Source: Phenylobacterium sp. (GTDB lineage Bacteria > Pseudomonadota > Alphaproteobacteria > Caulobacterales > Caulobacteraceae). Taken from it: a stretch of DNA of 64,000 bases. The notes under the pieces are model-generated. The model was given only the letters and a program-made list of their open reading frames with translations, ran no database searches and was not told where the DNA came from. Every line of letters begins with the position of its first letter. Positions within the stretch are counted from its first letter, which is position 1. Below are positions 25,984 through 39,252 of this stretch, piece after piece. The position numbers and the translations under genes are program-made. The DNA is taken from positions 1-64,000 of the forward strand of contig NZ_SCTC01000074.1 of NCBI RefSeq assembly GCF_004299445.1, in the 5' to 3' direction.

Positions 25984-26855
25984 CAGCGATGCTGGCCGAA
26001 GGCGCGCTCGATGGCCGGGACCACGACGGTCTTCCAGGCATCGGTCGTCGGGATCACCGGGTCGAAGTGGCCGACGCCCTTGATCTCGATAGCCTCCGCC
26101 GCGTCGCCCGAGGCGCGGACCTTGGCGGCGTAGTCCTGGCCGGTCTCGGGCGGCATGACATGGTCTAACTCCCCATGGATCATCGTCACCGCGGCGCCGG
26201 CGGGCAGCATTTCGCCCGGCGAGGTCTCAGCGTAGGTCCTAGGCGGGGCGATCTGAGAGATCGTCGGCCCGCAGGCGCCGGAGAAAACGCCGGCGTGCGC
26301 CTTGAGGTCACCGATCCCACCCAGACTGACGACCGCGCGGATCTTCAGGGGCCTGTCGCGCCAGAGCGGGCTGTTCTTGGGCAACTTGCCGCGCGACGCC
26401 GCCCAGAGGCCAAGATGCCCTCCGGCCGAATGGCCAACGGCCACAACTCGCCGAGTGTCGAGCCGGTACGTGGGCGCCTCGGTGCGAATCCGGTCAACGG
26501 CGTCGGCGACGTCCTGGAATGTGCCCGGATAGCCGGCGCCGTCCTCGCCCAGCTTGCGATACTCGACATTCCAGACGGCGTAGCTGCGGCCGGCCAGGTC
26601 GGCGGCGATGCCGCTGGTCTGGGACAGGCCCTGGTACTCGGCCAGAAAACAGCCGCCGTGAATCAGCACCACGACCGGATGCGGCCCCTTCCCCTTGGGC
26701 AGAAACAACTCGACCACCTGGGCCGCCGCGGGACCGTAGGCGATCCGCGCGTCGGCCTTGGCCTGAGGCTGGCCCATGTAGTCGTCGACGGTGGCGGGAG
26801 CCGCCTGGGCTGATGTGGCGCACATGAGAAGGATGATCGCGGCTCTCCAGCGCAT
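25983..26855 (-). CDS. Exported alpha/beta hydrolase (esterase/lipase-like)
   Basis: 290 residues. The start at ATG 26855 gives a signal peptide (RAAIILLMCATSAQA), so the protein is periplasmic or secreted. The oxyanion segment VVLIHGGCF (HGG type), the nucleophile elbow GHSAGGH, an acid in HGELDHVMPPETG and the catalytic His in GVGHFDPV complete the triad. It resembles BD-FAE/carboxylesterase-type hydrolases. It is translationally coupled to the aldo/keto reductase. The substrate is unknown, perhaps an ester or lactone. Confidence 0.85.
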   Translation of the reverse strand: MRWRAAIILLMCATSAQAAPATVDDYMGQPQAKADARIAYGPAAAQVVELFLPKGKGPHPVVVLIHGGCFLAEYQGLSQTSGIAADLAGRSYAVWNVEYRKLGEDGAGYPGTFQDVADAVDRIRTEAPTYRLDTRRVVAVGHSAGGHLGLWAASRGKLPKNSPLWRDRPLKIRAVVSLGGIGDLKAHAGVFSGACGPTISQIAPPRTYAETSPGEMLPAGAAVTMIHGELDHVMPPETGQDYAAKVRASGDAAEAIEIKGVGHFDPVIPTTDAWKTVVVPAIERAFGQHR

Positions 26856-26894
26856 TGCGCAATGGGCTCCTGTTGAGGCAGTAGAACGCGCCAA

Positions 26895-26971
26895 GGGCGG
26901 CTAGCTCAGCTGGTTAGAGCACCTCGTTTACACCGAGGGGGTCGGCGGTTCGAACCCGTCGCCGCCCACCA
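26895..26971 (+). tRNA. tRNA-Val (anticodon TAC)
   Basis: A 77-nt tRNA with encoded CCA. The acceptor GGGCGGC pairs with GCCGCCC (26961-26967). The anticodon stem CCTCG/CGAGG encloses TTTACAC, anticodon TAC. The D-arm (AGCTCAGCTGGTTAGAGC) and T-arm (GGCGGTTCGAACCCGTC) are canonical. It sits in a 119-bp gap between two minus-strand genes and ends 3 bp before the stop of the POT transporter. Confidence 0.97.
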
Positions 26972-26974
26972 TCG

Positions 26975-28375
26975 TCAAGCCGCAGGCGCCTCGCGTCCCG
27001 CCCCGATCGCAGCCGGGCTCAGCAGCGGCGAGAAGAACCGGCCCACGATCAGGAACACCACCGCCGCGCCTGCCGCGATCGCCGTGTGCATCAGCCAGAA
27101 CCGGCTCGCGCCCAGGTCGTCAAGAAGCGTGCCCAGGATGCCGACCGTCTGATTCCCGGCGAACAGGTGCAGGTAGTAGATGCCGATGATCGTCGAGGTG
27201 ATCGCCGCCGGCGCGGCGCGCGCATAGAGCGCCAGCGACACCGGCAGCATGTTGGCGAACGCGATGCTGTTGAGGACGTGGAACAGCACACACCACCAGA
27301 TGCTGACCTGGGTCCCGTTCGCCTCGGCGATCATCGATCCCACGGCGAGCGACGCCACGCCTGTGACCGACACGAAGGCGCCGATGGTCAGCTTGCCGAT
27401 CTCGTCCGGCTCCTTGAAGCGGGTGGCCCAGAGCCGCCAGAAGACCACCATGATGGCGAGAAAACTGACCGAGACGATGCTGTCGAGGCTGATCAGCCAG
27501 GTCGTGGGCACCTTGTCGCCCATGAGGGTCAGATCGACGCTGGTGTCGGCCCAAACCAAGTAGGCGTTGAAGATCTGCTGGTTGCACAGCACCGAAGCGG
27601 TCAGCACGGGGATCAGCAGGACCAGCAGAGCCACCACGCGCCAGTCGTGGGCCGTGAGCTTGGGACGCTCCACGCGGTCGGCGCGGCGCACGATCGGCTC
27701 GGGCGGCAGGTGGCGGCGGCCCCAGAGGTAGATCACCAGGGCCAGAAGCATGCCGATGCCGGCCGCGCCGAAGCCATAGTGCCACCCCACCTTCTCGCCC
27801 AGGGTGCCGGCCACCAGCGGAGCCGCGATCACGCCCGCGTTGATGGCCAGATAGAAGATCTGGAAGGCGTCCGCCCGCCGGAGGTCCTTTTCGGCGTACA
27901 GCGAACCCACCTGGCCCGCGATGTTTCCCTTGAAGCAACCGGTGCCGAGAACCAGGCACAGGAGCGCCAGCAGGAACGTCTGGTCGAAAGCCATCAGGAA
28001 GTGGCCGGCGGCCATCAGCAGGGCGCCCAGGACGATCGTGCGCGTCTTGCCCAGCAGCCGGTCAGCCAGGAGACCGCCCAGGATCGGGGTAAGATAGACG
28101 AGGCTGGTGTACATGCCGAAGATCGTCGAAGCGACGTCCTGGGTCGAGGGGCCGGGCCGGTAGATGAGCTGGATGACGGCCCTGAAGCCCTCGAAGGCCC
28201 AGATCTGATCGACGTGCGGGGCCAGCAGCAGCGATTTGGTCATGTAGAGGACCAGCAGGCCCTGCATGCCGTAGTAGGAGAACCGCTCCCAGGCCTCGGT
28301 GAAAGCCAGGTAGCCCAGAGCCTTCGGGTGGCCAAAGAAAGCCCTGTCCCCGTCCCTCACCGTCGTGGGCGCCAT
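26975..28375 (-). CDS. POT/PTR-family proton-coupled oligopeptide transporter
   Basis: 466 residues, inner-membrane MFS-fold importer of di- and tripeptides driven by protons. The family signatures are visible: FTEAWERFSYYGMQGLLVLYM (ExxERFxYY) near residue 22, and FQIFYLAINAGVIAAPLVAG in helix 5. The C-terminal half keeps a further set of membrane segments. The start is ATG 28375, eight bases after GGAG; a TTG four codons earlier is in frame. It lies 25 bp downstream of the TMEM165 gene in the same direction. Confidence 0.93.
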   Translation of the reverse strand: MAPTTVRDGDRAFFGHPKALGYLAFTEAWERFSYYGMQGLLVLYMTKSLLLAPHVDQIWAFEGFRAVIQLIYRPGPSTQDVASTIFGMYTSLVYLTPILGGLLADRLLGKTRTIVLGALLMAAGHFLMAFDQTFLLALLCLVLGTGCFKGNIAGQVGSLYAEKDLRRADAFQIFYLAINAGVIAAPLVAGTLGEKVGWHYGFGAAGIGMLLALVIYLWGRRHLPPEPIVRRADRVERPKLTAHDWRVVALLVLLIPVLTASVLCNQQIFNAYLVWADTSVDLTLMGDKVPTTWLISLDSIVSVSFLAIMVVFWRLWATRFKEPDEIGKLTIGAFVSVTGVASLAVGSMIAEANGTQVSIWWCVLFHVLNSIAFANMLPVSLALYARAAPAAITSTIIGIYYLHLFAGNQTVGILGTLLDDLGASRFWLMHTAIAAGAAVVFLIVGRFFSPLLSPAAIGAGREAPAA

Positions 28376-28400
28376 AAGATTCTCCAAACCCCGCCGAACC

Positions 28401-28982
28401 TTAGAAGGAAATGCCGGGCTTTAGGAAGGCTGCCGCCAGCACCCATGCCCCGAGGATCAGGAAGATGAGGGCAGCCCCGACGCGGACGTAGCGCAGCGGC
28501 ACGATCCGGGTGGCGGCCTCGCCCAGCAGCACCGCCGGGACGTTGGCGATCATCATGCCCAGCGTGGTGCCGGCCGCCACCACCGCGATATCCTGGAAAC
28601 GCGCGGCCAGCAGGGTCGTGGCGATCTGGGTCTTGTCGCCGATCTCCACCAGGAAGAACGCGACGGCCGTGGTCAGGAAGACACCGCCCGCCGCCCGGTT
28701 TGCGGCGCCCTCGTCATCCTTGTCGGGAACCAGCGCCCATAGGGCCATGGCGATGAAGCCCGCGCCCACCAGAATCTGGAACGTCGGGCCGCTCAGCCAG
28801 CGGGCGACCACGAAGCCCAGGGCGGCCGCGCCGGTGTGGTTCAGGATGGTGGCGACGAGGATGCCCAGGATGATCGGGACAGGCCGCCGAAACTTCGCGG
28901 CCAGGACCATGGCGAGCAGCTGGGTCTTGTCGCCAATCTCGGCGACAGCGACGAGCCCGGTTGAGACGAGGAAGGCTTCCAA
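28401..28982 (-). CDS. TMEM165/GDT1-family transporter, probable manganese exporter
   Basis: 193 residues with six membrane segments in two homologous halves. Each half carries the family motif E-x-G-D-K-[ST]: AEIGDKTQLLAM near residue 14 and VEIGDKTQIATTLLAARF in the second half. Bacterial relatives (such as MneA) export Mn2+. The start is a TTG at 28982 behind CGGAG, because it gives the family N-terminus (EAFLVSTGLVAVAEIGDKTQ) and no ATG or GTG lies closer than 40 codons upstream. A yybP-ykoY-like manganese riboswitch lies 63-190 bp upstream, which supports the role independently. Confidence 0.9.
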   Translation of the reverse strand: MEAFLVSTGLVAVAEIGDKTQLLAMVLAAKFRRPVPIILGILVATILNHTGAAALGFVVARWLSGPTFQILVGAGFIAMALWALVPDKDDEGAANRAAGGVFLTTAVAFFLVEIGDKTQIATTLLAARFQDIAVVAAGTTLGMMIANVPAVLLGEAATRIVPLRYVRVGAALIFLILGAWVLAAAFLKPGISF

Positions 28983-29044
28983 GGCGGATACTCCGGGACG
29001 CGGCGTTCGACACGACGACGCAAGACCCCCGCCGCGCCCGTAGG

Positions 29045-29170
29045 CTATGGAGGCTGCATCGCCGGTCTCGCCAATCCAGGCCCGAAGGCCTGCCGCACGC
29101 GCCATGGTCCCGAAGGGCCAAGTTTGTTGACGCGGGCTCCGCTGTCGCGCGGACGGCTACTCCCCGAAGA
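29045..29170 (-). promoter_or_regulatory. yybP-ykoY-like manganese riboswitch
   Basis: Read on the minus strand, GGGGAGTAGCC (29165-29155) is the conserved 5' element. CGTCAAC follows mid-element, then stems closed by CTTCGG-type loops, and finally GGCGAGACCGGCGATGCA (29072-29055). These match the conserved internal-loop sequences of the yybP-ykoY family, which binds Mn2+ and turns on Mn2+ exporters. It lies in the leader of the TMEM165/GDT1 gene, an established regulon member. Limits are approximate, as I could not run a covariance model. Confidence 0.82.
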
Positions 29171-29210
29171 GGCGGCTCTCCTAACCTGCCAGCGTGCGGC
29201 CGTCCAAACG

Positions 29211-29237
29211 AAAAGAGCGGCCGCGACGAGCGGCCGC
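29211..29237 (-). terminator. Rho-independent terminator after the HU gene
   Basis: GCGGCCGC (29217-29224), a 5-base loop and GCGGCCGC (29230-29237) form an 8-bp perfect GC stem. On the minus strand it is followed by TCTTTTCGTTT. It ends HU transcription 22 bp past the stop and separates it from the riboswitch leader downstream. Confidence 0.8.
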
Positions 29238-29259
29238 CCCTTCTTTCTGTCGATACGCC

Positions 29260-29535
29260 CTAGCTGTTCAGCGTGCTCTTCAGCGCGTCGCCTACGCGGA
29301 ATCGGCAGGTCTGCGTGGCTGGACGCTTCACCTTCTCGCCGGTGCGAGGGTTGCGCGCGACACCCGCAGCCCGCTTGACGGGCACAAAGCTCCCGAAGCC
29401 GACGAGACGAACCTCATCACCCGCCTTGAGCGAAGTGGAGACGGAGGCGATGAAGGCGTCCAGCGCCTCCTTGGCCTGCGCCCGGTTGAGACCCGCCTTG
29501 TCGGCTATCGCCGAGACAAGTTCGGCCTTCGTCAT
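29260..29535 (-). CDS. HU-family DNA-binding protein
   Basis: 91 residues, the usual HU length. It starts MTKAELVSAIADKAGLN and keeps GFGSFVPVKRAAGVARNPRTGE, the beta-arm with RNPRTG that bends DNA in the minor groove, then KRPATQTCRFRVGDALK. HU is a nucleoid protein acting as a homodimer or heterodimer. It lies downstream of lon in the same direction, a common arrangement, but with hairpins between them and its own terminator after it. Confidence 0.96.
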   Translation of the reverse strand: MTKAELVSAIADKAGLNRAQAKEALDAFIASVSTSLKAGDEVRLVGFGSFVPVKRAAGVARNPRTGEKVKRPATQTCRFRVGDALKSTLNS

Positions 29536-29644
29536 GGTGTGTTTTCTCCCAGCCCAATTCTATCTTTGGCGTGGAAGGTCTTGGGCCGCGCCCCCTACGC
29601 CTTGTTCGAATTCACGCATGACAAAGCGGAACCGTCAAACGGCA

Positions 29645-29718
29645 GCGGCGCGGGAATCCCTCCCGCGCCGCGCGTTGTCACAGAATTTGATCCCCGGCGG
29701 CTTTGAGCTACCGGGGAT
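29645..29718 (-). terminator. Two stem-loops between lon and HU (candidate terminator region)
   Basis: Hairpin 1: GCGGCGCGGGA (29645-29655) with TCCCGCGCCGC (29661-29671), an 11-bp stem and 5-base loop. Hairpin 2: ATCCCCGG (29690-29697) with CCGGGGAT (29711-29718), an 8-bp stem. Reading from lon, hairpin 2 is met first, 15 bp after the stop, and is followed by CAAATTCTG rather than a clean T-run. They may terminate or attenuate lon transcripts, or stabilise the 3' end. Confidence 0.5.
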
Positions 29719-29732
29719 ACCCGCCTTTCGAA

Positions 29733-32129
<2,397 letters not shown>

Positions 32130-32187
32130 ATTGCTCTAACTCCTGGCGGGCCCCTTTTGTGGCAGCTCGCCCTGCCGGATCGCGGTC

Positions 32188-32208
32188 ACTCAAACGATGC
32201 GCTTGAGT
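32188..32208. repeat. Inverted repeat in the lon leader
   Basis: ACTCAA (32188-32193) and TTGAGT (32203-32208) form a 6-bp inverted repeat with a 9-base spacer, about 60-80 bp upstream of the lon ATG and downstream of the candidate promoter. It could be an operator or a leader hairpin. Nothing else stands out between it and the gene start. Confidence 0.25.
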
Positions 32209-32250
32209 CGGACGACCCGTCCGCCGATGCCCGGCGGCTTGCTCGATGAT

Positions 32251-32280
32251 TTATGTGGACGGTTTCCAAGGCCTTTCAAG
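32251..32280 (-). promoter_or_regulatory. Candidate sigma-32 (heat-shock) promoter of lon
   Basis: On the minus strand CTTGAA (32280-32275) is followed after 16 bp by CCACATAA (32258-32251). This is close to the alphaproteobacterial RpoH consensus CTTGAA / CCCCAT-TA. The position upstream of lon, a classic heat-shock gene, supports it. The wider gap 32130-32476 contains no convincing gene. Confidence 0.6.
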
Positions 32281-32476
32281 GATCACGCAAGAGGTGCGCG
32301 ACACTGCGTCCATTCGCCTCTGATGTTCAGTCGACGGATTTGGACACGGATGGCGAAAGGGCCAGAATCCACTCACGCCGTTGAGATAGGCAATACGCCC
32401 GTTGGTCTCAAGGCTGTCGGCGGGGCTGCGCGAGTAGCTTAGCCTCGGCCGCGATCACGTTCGAAGGAGGCTGCCG

Positions 32477-33256
32477 ATGCGCCCGATCCTGACCGTCGCC
32501 CTCGCCGCCGCCCTGGCGTCTGGCTGTTCCAAGTCCGAGTCCGCGGCGCCGGTTGCGACCGCGCCCCCGGCGTCGGCCCCGGCTCCGAGTATCGCCGCCG
32601 ATCCGGCGCGCACGGCCGACGTGGCCAAGGACGCGACCCGGCACGGGCCCGAGCTGGTGGCCTTCGCCGAGGTGAAGCCGGGCCAGCGGGTCTATGACCT
32701 CATCCCGGGCGGCGGCTACTTCACCCGCCTGTTCAGCCTGACGGTGGGCCCGACCGGCAAGGTCTTCGCGGTGTGGCCCGACGAATACGACAAGGTCTCC
32801 AAGCCGGACTCCGACGTGATGCGGAAGATGGCCGCGACGGCGCCGTTCACCAACGTTGTCGTGATGACCCAGCCGGCCAACGCGTTCAGCGCGCCTGAGC
32901 CGCTGGACCTCGTCTTCACGTCGCAGAACTACCACGACTATCCCGACCCCTTCATGGGCAAGGTCGATCCGGCGGTGCTGAACGCGGCGGTGTTCAGGGC
33001 CCTGAAGCCCGGCGGCCTCTATGTGATCATCGACCACTCGGGCCGGCCCGGCACGGGCATGAAGGAGACCGACACCCTGCACCGGATCGACGTCGACACG
33101 GTCAAGCAACAGGTGACCGCCGCCGGCTTCGTTCTGGAGGATGAGAGCCAGCTCCTGGCCAACCCGGCCGACCCGCGCACGTCCGACGTGTTCGACAAGT
33201 CGATCCGCGGCAAGACCGACCAGTTCGTGCTGAAGTTCAGGAAGCCGAAGGCCTAG
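32477..33256 (+). CDS. Methyltransferase-like lipoprotein
   Basis: 259 residues. The N-terminus RPILTVALAAALASGC is a lipoprotein signal with a lipobox (ASGC, Cys at about 16), followed by an Ala/Pro linker. The rest is a class I SAM-methyltransferase fold: VYDLIPGGGYFTRLF stands where motif I is expected, then GKVFAVWPDEYD, PLDLVFTSQNYHDY and ALKPGGLYVIIDH. The family is usually annotated as a predicted methyltransferase. Export is odd because SAM is cytoplasmic, so it may be cofactor-free or bind something else. It ends 13 bp from the convergent guaA stop. Confidence 0.8.
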   Translation: MRPILTVALAAALASGCSKSESAAPVATAPPASAPAPSIAADPARTADVAKDATRHGPELVAFAEVKPGQRVYDLIPGGGYFTRLFSLTVGPTGKVFAVWPDEYDKVSKPDSDVMRKMAATAPFTNVVVMTQPANAFSAPEPLDLVFTSQNYHDYPDPFMGKVDPAVLNAAVFRALKPGGLYVIIDHSGRPGTGMKETDTLHRIDVDTVKQQVTAAGFVLEDESQLLANPADPRTSDVFDKSIRGKTDQFVLKFRKPKA

Positions 33257-33269
33257 CCGCGCCGACGCC

Positions 33270-34829
33270 CTATTCCCACTCGATGGTGCCGGGGGGCTTG
33301 CTGGTCACGTCGTAGACGACGCGGTTCACGCCCCTCACCTCGTTGATGATCCGGGTGGCGCAGCGACCCAGGACCTCCCAGGGGAACTCGAAGAAGTCGG
33401 CGGTCATGCCGTCTGTCGAGGTGACAGCGCGAAGGGCCAGGACGTCCTCGTAGGTGCGGGCGTCTCCCATGACGCCGACGGTCTTCACCGGCAGCAGCAC
33501 CGCGAAGGCCTGCCAGATCCTGTCGTAGAGGCCGGCCTTGCGGATCTCGTCGAGGTAGATGGCGTCGGCCTGCTGCAGCACGGCCACTTTCTCGCGGGTG
33601 ATCTCGCCCGGGATGCGGATGGCGAGGCCCGGGCCGGGGAACGGGTGGCGCCCGACAAAGGCCGGCGGCAGGCCAAGTTCGACACCCAGGGCGCGGACCT
33701 CGTCCTTGAACAGCTCGCGCAGCGGCTCGACCAGCTTCAGTTTCATGTAGTCGGGCAGGCCGCCCACGTTGTGGTGGCTCTTGATGACGGCCGAGGGCCC
33801 GCCGGTGGGCGACACGCTCTCGATAACATCGGGATAGAGCGTGCCCTGGGCCAGGAACGCGGCGCCTTCGATCTTGGCGCTCTCCTTGTCGAACACCTCG
33901 ATGAAGAGCCGGCCGATGGTCTTTCGCTTGGTCTCGGGATCCGTGACGCCCGCCAGCTCCCCCAGGAAAAGATCACTTGCATCAACGTGTACGAGCGGAA
34001 TGTTATAGTGATCTCGGAACATGGTGACGACCTGGGTCGCCTCGTCCTTGCGCAGGAGGCCGGTGTCGACGAACACGCAGGTCAGCTGCTCGCCGATGGC
34101 CTCGTGAATCAGGACGGCGGCCACAGAGCTGTCGACTCCACCTGAGAGGCCGCAGATCACCTTGGCGTCGCCGACCTGGGCGCGGATCTTCTCGACCTGC
34201 TCCTGGCGGTAGGAGGCCATGGTCCAGTCGCCCGTCAGCCCGGCGATGCGGTGGGTGAAGTTGCGCAGGATCAGGGCGCCGCGCGGCGTGTGAACCACCT
34301 CGGGGTGGAACTGGATGCCATAGAAGCGGCGTCCCTCGTCGGCGATCACGGCATAGGGACTGCCAGGCGAGGTCGCGACCACATCGAAGCCCTGCGGGAT
34401 CGCCGTGATCTTGTCGCCATGGCTCATCCAGACCGTTTCGGTGTGGCCCAGGGCGCCCAGCCCCTCGAGCAACGGCGACTCCCGCTCGATGCTGATCTCG
34501 GCGCGGCCGAACTCGCGGTCGTGGCCGCCCTCCACCGCCCCGCCCAGCTGAGCGCACATGGTCATCTCGCCGTAGCAGATGCCCAGGACCGGCACGCCGA
34601 GCTCGAACACCTTCTGGGGCGCCGCGGGACTGTGCGCCTCGTGAACGCTGGCCGGGCCGCCCGACAGGATGATCGCCTTGGGCCCGAAAGCCTCCAGCAT
34701 GCCCTCAACCTTGTCGTAGGGGTGAATCTCGCAATAGACGCCCGCCTCGCGCAGCCGCCGCGCGATGAGCTGAGTCACCTGGCTGCCGAAGTCGACGATC
34801 AGGACCTTTTCGTGGGCGGGCGGGCTCAA
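33270..34829 (-). CDS. guaA: GMP synthase (glutamine-hydrolysing)
   Basis: 519 residues. Converts XMP to GMP with ATP and glutamine. The N-terminal class I amidotransferase domain has the nucleophile in [14 protein letters not shown] and the His/Glu pair in [11 protein letters not shown]. The ATP-pyrophosphatase domain begins with the PP-loop [11 protein letters not shown]. The C-terminal dimerisation domain ends [17 protein letters not shown], as usual. The ATG overlaps the stop of the upstream RNA methyltransferase by 4 bp. It is the last gene of the guaB-MAPEG-NOP-guaA cluster. Confidence 0.98.
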   Translation of the reverse strand: MSPPAHEKVLIVDFGSQVTQLIARRLREAGVYCEIHPYDKVEGMLEAFGPKAIILSGGPASVHEAHSPAAPQKVFELGVPVLGICYGEMTMCAQLGGAVEGGHDREFGRAEISIERESPLLEGLGALGHTETVWMSHGDKITAIPQGFDVVATSPGSPYAVIADEGRRFYGIQFHPEVVHTPRGALILRNFTHRIAGLTGDWTMASYRQEQVEKIRAQVGDAKVICGLSGGVDSSVAAVLIHEAIGEQLTCVFVDTGLLRKDEATQVVTMFRDHYNIPLVHVDASDLFLGELAGVTDPETKRKTIGRLFIEVFDKESAKIEGAAFLAQGTLYPDVIESVSPTGGPSAVIKSHHNVGGLPDYMKLKLVEPLRELFKDEVRALGVELGLPPAFVGRHPFPGPGLAIRIPGEITREKVAVLQQADAIYLDEIRKAGLYDRIWQAFAVLLPVKTVGVMGDARTYEDVLALRAVTSTDGMTADFFEFPWEVLGRCATRIINEVRGVNRVVYDVTSKPPGTIEWE

Positions 34830-36103
34830 GTGCGTTTCTCCAGGACCGCGACGTAGAAGCCGTCGGTATTCGAGGTTCGGGGGGTCAGCCGCAGGTCGCC
34901 CGCGGCGGTCACGAAGGGTTCGAGTTCGGGCGCCCAGGCGGCCGGACGGCGCGCAAAGGCCGTGTTGCGGACCAGAAAGGCCTCGACGCGGTCCTCGTCT
35001 TCCTCGGGCAGCACGGAGCAGGTCACGTAGACCATACGTCCCCCGGCCTTGGTGAACGTCGCCCCGTCGTCGAGCACCTGATCCTGGTCCTTCTGCCGCT
35101 TGGCCAGCGTGTCAGGAGTCAGCCGCCACTTGGTGTCGGGGTGACGGCGCCAGGAGCCGGTTCCGGAACATGGCGCGTCGATGAACACGACGTCCATCTT
35201 GCCCAAGAGGTCCTTCAGCGGCTCGGGATTGAGCGGCGTGCGGACCTGCAGATTACGAACGCCGGCGCGATCGCCGCGACGGATCGTGTCGGTCAGGCGG
35301 CGCGCGTCGCTGTCGTAGGCATAGATCTGGCCGGTGTTGTTCATGGCGGCCGCCAGCGCCAGCGTCTTGCCGCCGCCGCCGGCGCAAAGGTCGAGCACCT
35401 GCTTGCCCTTCACGTCGCCCGCCGCCGCCGCGGCCACCTGGGAACCCAGGTCCTGGACCTCGAACCAGCCCTTCGAGAACTGTGGGATGGCCTCGATGGC
35501 GGCGCCCCGATCCGCGGCGGCCGGCGCCGCGACGCGCAGTGCGTTGGGCATGAGGCCCGGCGGCAGGGCGTCGAACGTCTTCAACGCGTTCAGCGCTCGG
35601 GCCGGATCGGTCTTGATCGTGTTGACCCGAAGGTCCACCGGCGCGCGCTCCGCCAGGGCAGCGCCCTCCTCCGCCCGGTTCTCGCCAAAGGCGCGGGTGA
35701 AGGCCGGCTCGAGCCAGTCGGCATAGTCGCCACGAACCGCCGGCGGCGCGTCAGCAAGGTCACGCGGCGCGGCCAGAGCGGCGCGTTCGGCTTCGGTGAG
35801 CGGTCCGTGGCCATGCACCTCGTCGCCCGCGGCTTCGGCCAGCCGGTCGAGCGGCCAACCCCAATGCAGATGCAACGTGGCCAGGACGGCGGCGCGCAGG
35901 CTGTCGTCGCCCATCTGCCAGCCCAGCGAACGCCGACGGCGCAGGACGTCGAGCACCAGTCCCGAGATGAACGCGCGGTCCTTCGAACCCGCATAGCGGG
36001 CGCCTTCACCCCAGGTCTTCATGGCGAGGCGGACGGGCTTATGCCGCGTCTCGATCTCGGTCAGAACCTCAATGGCCGCCGTCAGACGTCCGCCGTCGCG
36101 CAT
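34826..36103 (-). CDS. RsmB/NOP2-family RNA (cytosine-C5) methyltransferase
   Basis: 425 residues. The N-terminal NusB-like helical region (to about 150) is followed by a class I methyltransferase domain. Motif I is [19 protein letters not shown], the motif IV cysteine lies in [16 protein letters not shown], and the motif VI catalytic cysteine in [14 protein letters not shown]. It makes m5C in RNA, probably 16S rRNA by resemblance to RsmB, but the target base is uncertain. The start is ATG 36103, just past the MAPEG stop; a TTG at 36106 is also in frame. Confidence 0.92.
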   Translation of the reverse strand: MRDGGRLTAAIEVLTEIETRHKPVRLAMKTWGEGARYAGSKDRAFISGLVLDVLRRRRSLGWQMGDDSLRAAVLATLHLHWGWPLDRLAEAAGDEVHGHGPLTEAERAALAAPRDLADAPPAVRGDYADWLEPAFTRAFGENRAEEGAALAERAPVDLRVNTIKTDPARALNALKTFDALPPGLMPNALRVAAPAAADRGAAIEAIPQFSKGWFEVQDLGSQVAAAAAGDVKGKQVLDLCAGGGGKTLALAAAMNNTGQIYAYDSDARRLTDTIRRGDRAGVRNLQVRTPLNPEPLKDLLGKMDVVFIDAPCSGTGSWRRHPDTKWRLTPDTLAKRQKDQDQVLDDGATFTKAGGRMVYVTCSVLPEEDEDRVEAFLVRNTAFARRPAAWAPELEPFVTAAGDLRLTPRTSNTDGFYVAVLEKRT

Positions 36104-36107
36104 CAAC

Positions 36108-36515
36108 TCACCTGAAGAGGGCCACGAGCACCATCACGAGCCCCGCCATCGCCGCGAGCCAGACCAGCGTGCGGATGGTCGGGATTCCCGAGGCGTAGAG
36201 CGGCGCATAGAGGGCGCGGGCGGCGACATAGAGGCCGGAGCCCCAGACGGTCAGATCGGTCCCGAGCTTGCCCGCGAAGGCGCAGGCCAGGACCGCGACG
36301 GCGAAGAAGGGGAACGTCTCGGCGAAGTTCCAGAAGGCGCGTTCGAGCCGCGCCGCCACGCCGCCCAACGGCATGGGCGTGTCGCGCGGGCCGGCGGCCC
36401 ACTTCAGGTCGCCCTGATGCGCGCGCGCCGCCGCGGCGGCCCACAGCAGCTGGACCAGCCCGACGACGATCGCCGCGCCGAGGAGCTTCAGCTCCACAGC
36501 CATCTCACCCACCAT
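36108..36515 (-). CDS. MAPEG-family membrane protein
   Basis: 135 residues with four membrane helices. The region after helix 1 has NFAETFPFFAVAVLACAF, the ERA-x-N-x-x-E-x-x-P-like motif of MAPEG proteins (here LERAFWNFAETFP). Eukaryotic relatives are microsomal glutathione transferases; bacterial members of this branch have no known substrate. ATG 36515 is preferred because GGGAGG precedes it by 5 bases. It sits between guaB and the RNA methyltransferase, an arrangement I recall as common in this group. Confidence 0.88.
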   Translation of the reverse strand: MVGEMAVELKLLGAAIVVGLVQLLWAAAAARAHQGDLKWAAGPRDTPMPLGGVAARLERAFWNFAETFPFFAVAVLACAFAGKLGTDLTVWGSGLYVAARALYAPLYASGIPTIRTLVWLAAMAGLVMVLVALFR

Positions 36516-36547
36516 TCCAGCCTCCCACGTTCGCCCGGGCGTGAACC

Positions 36548-39248
<2,701 letters not shown>

Positions 39249-39252
<4 letters not shown>

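Noticed and set aside
27086..28468. 460-codon plus-strand frame opposite the POT transporter
   Set aside because: It is a low-complexity Asp/Arg/His/Gln-rich translation antisense to a twelve-helix transporter, a typical GC-rich shadow.
32197..32442. 81-codon plus-strand frame in the lon upstream region
   Set aside because: It overlaps the candidate lon promoter and has no ribosome-binding site or recognisable composition.
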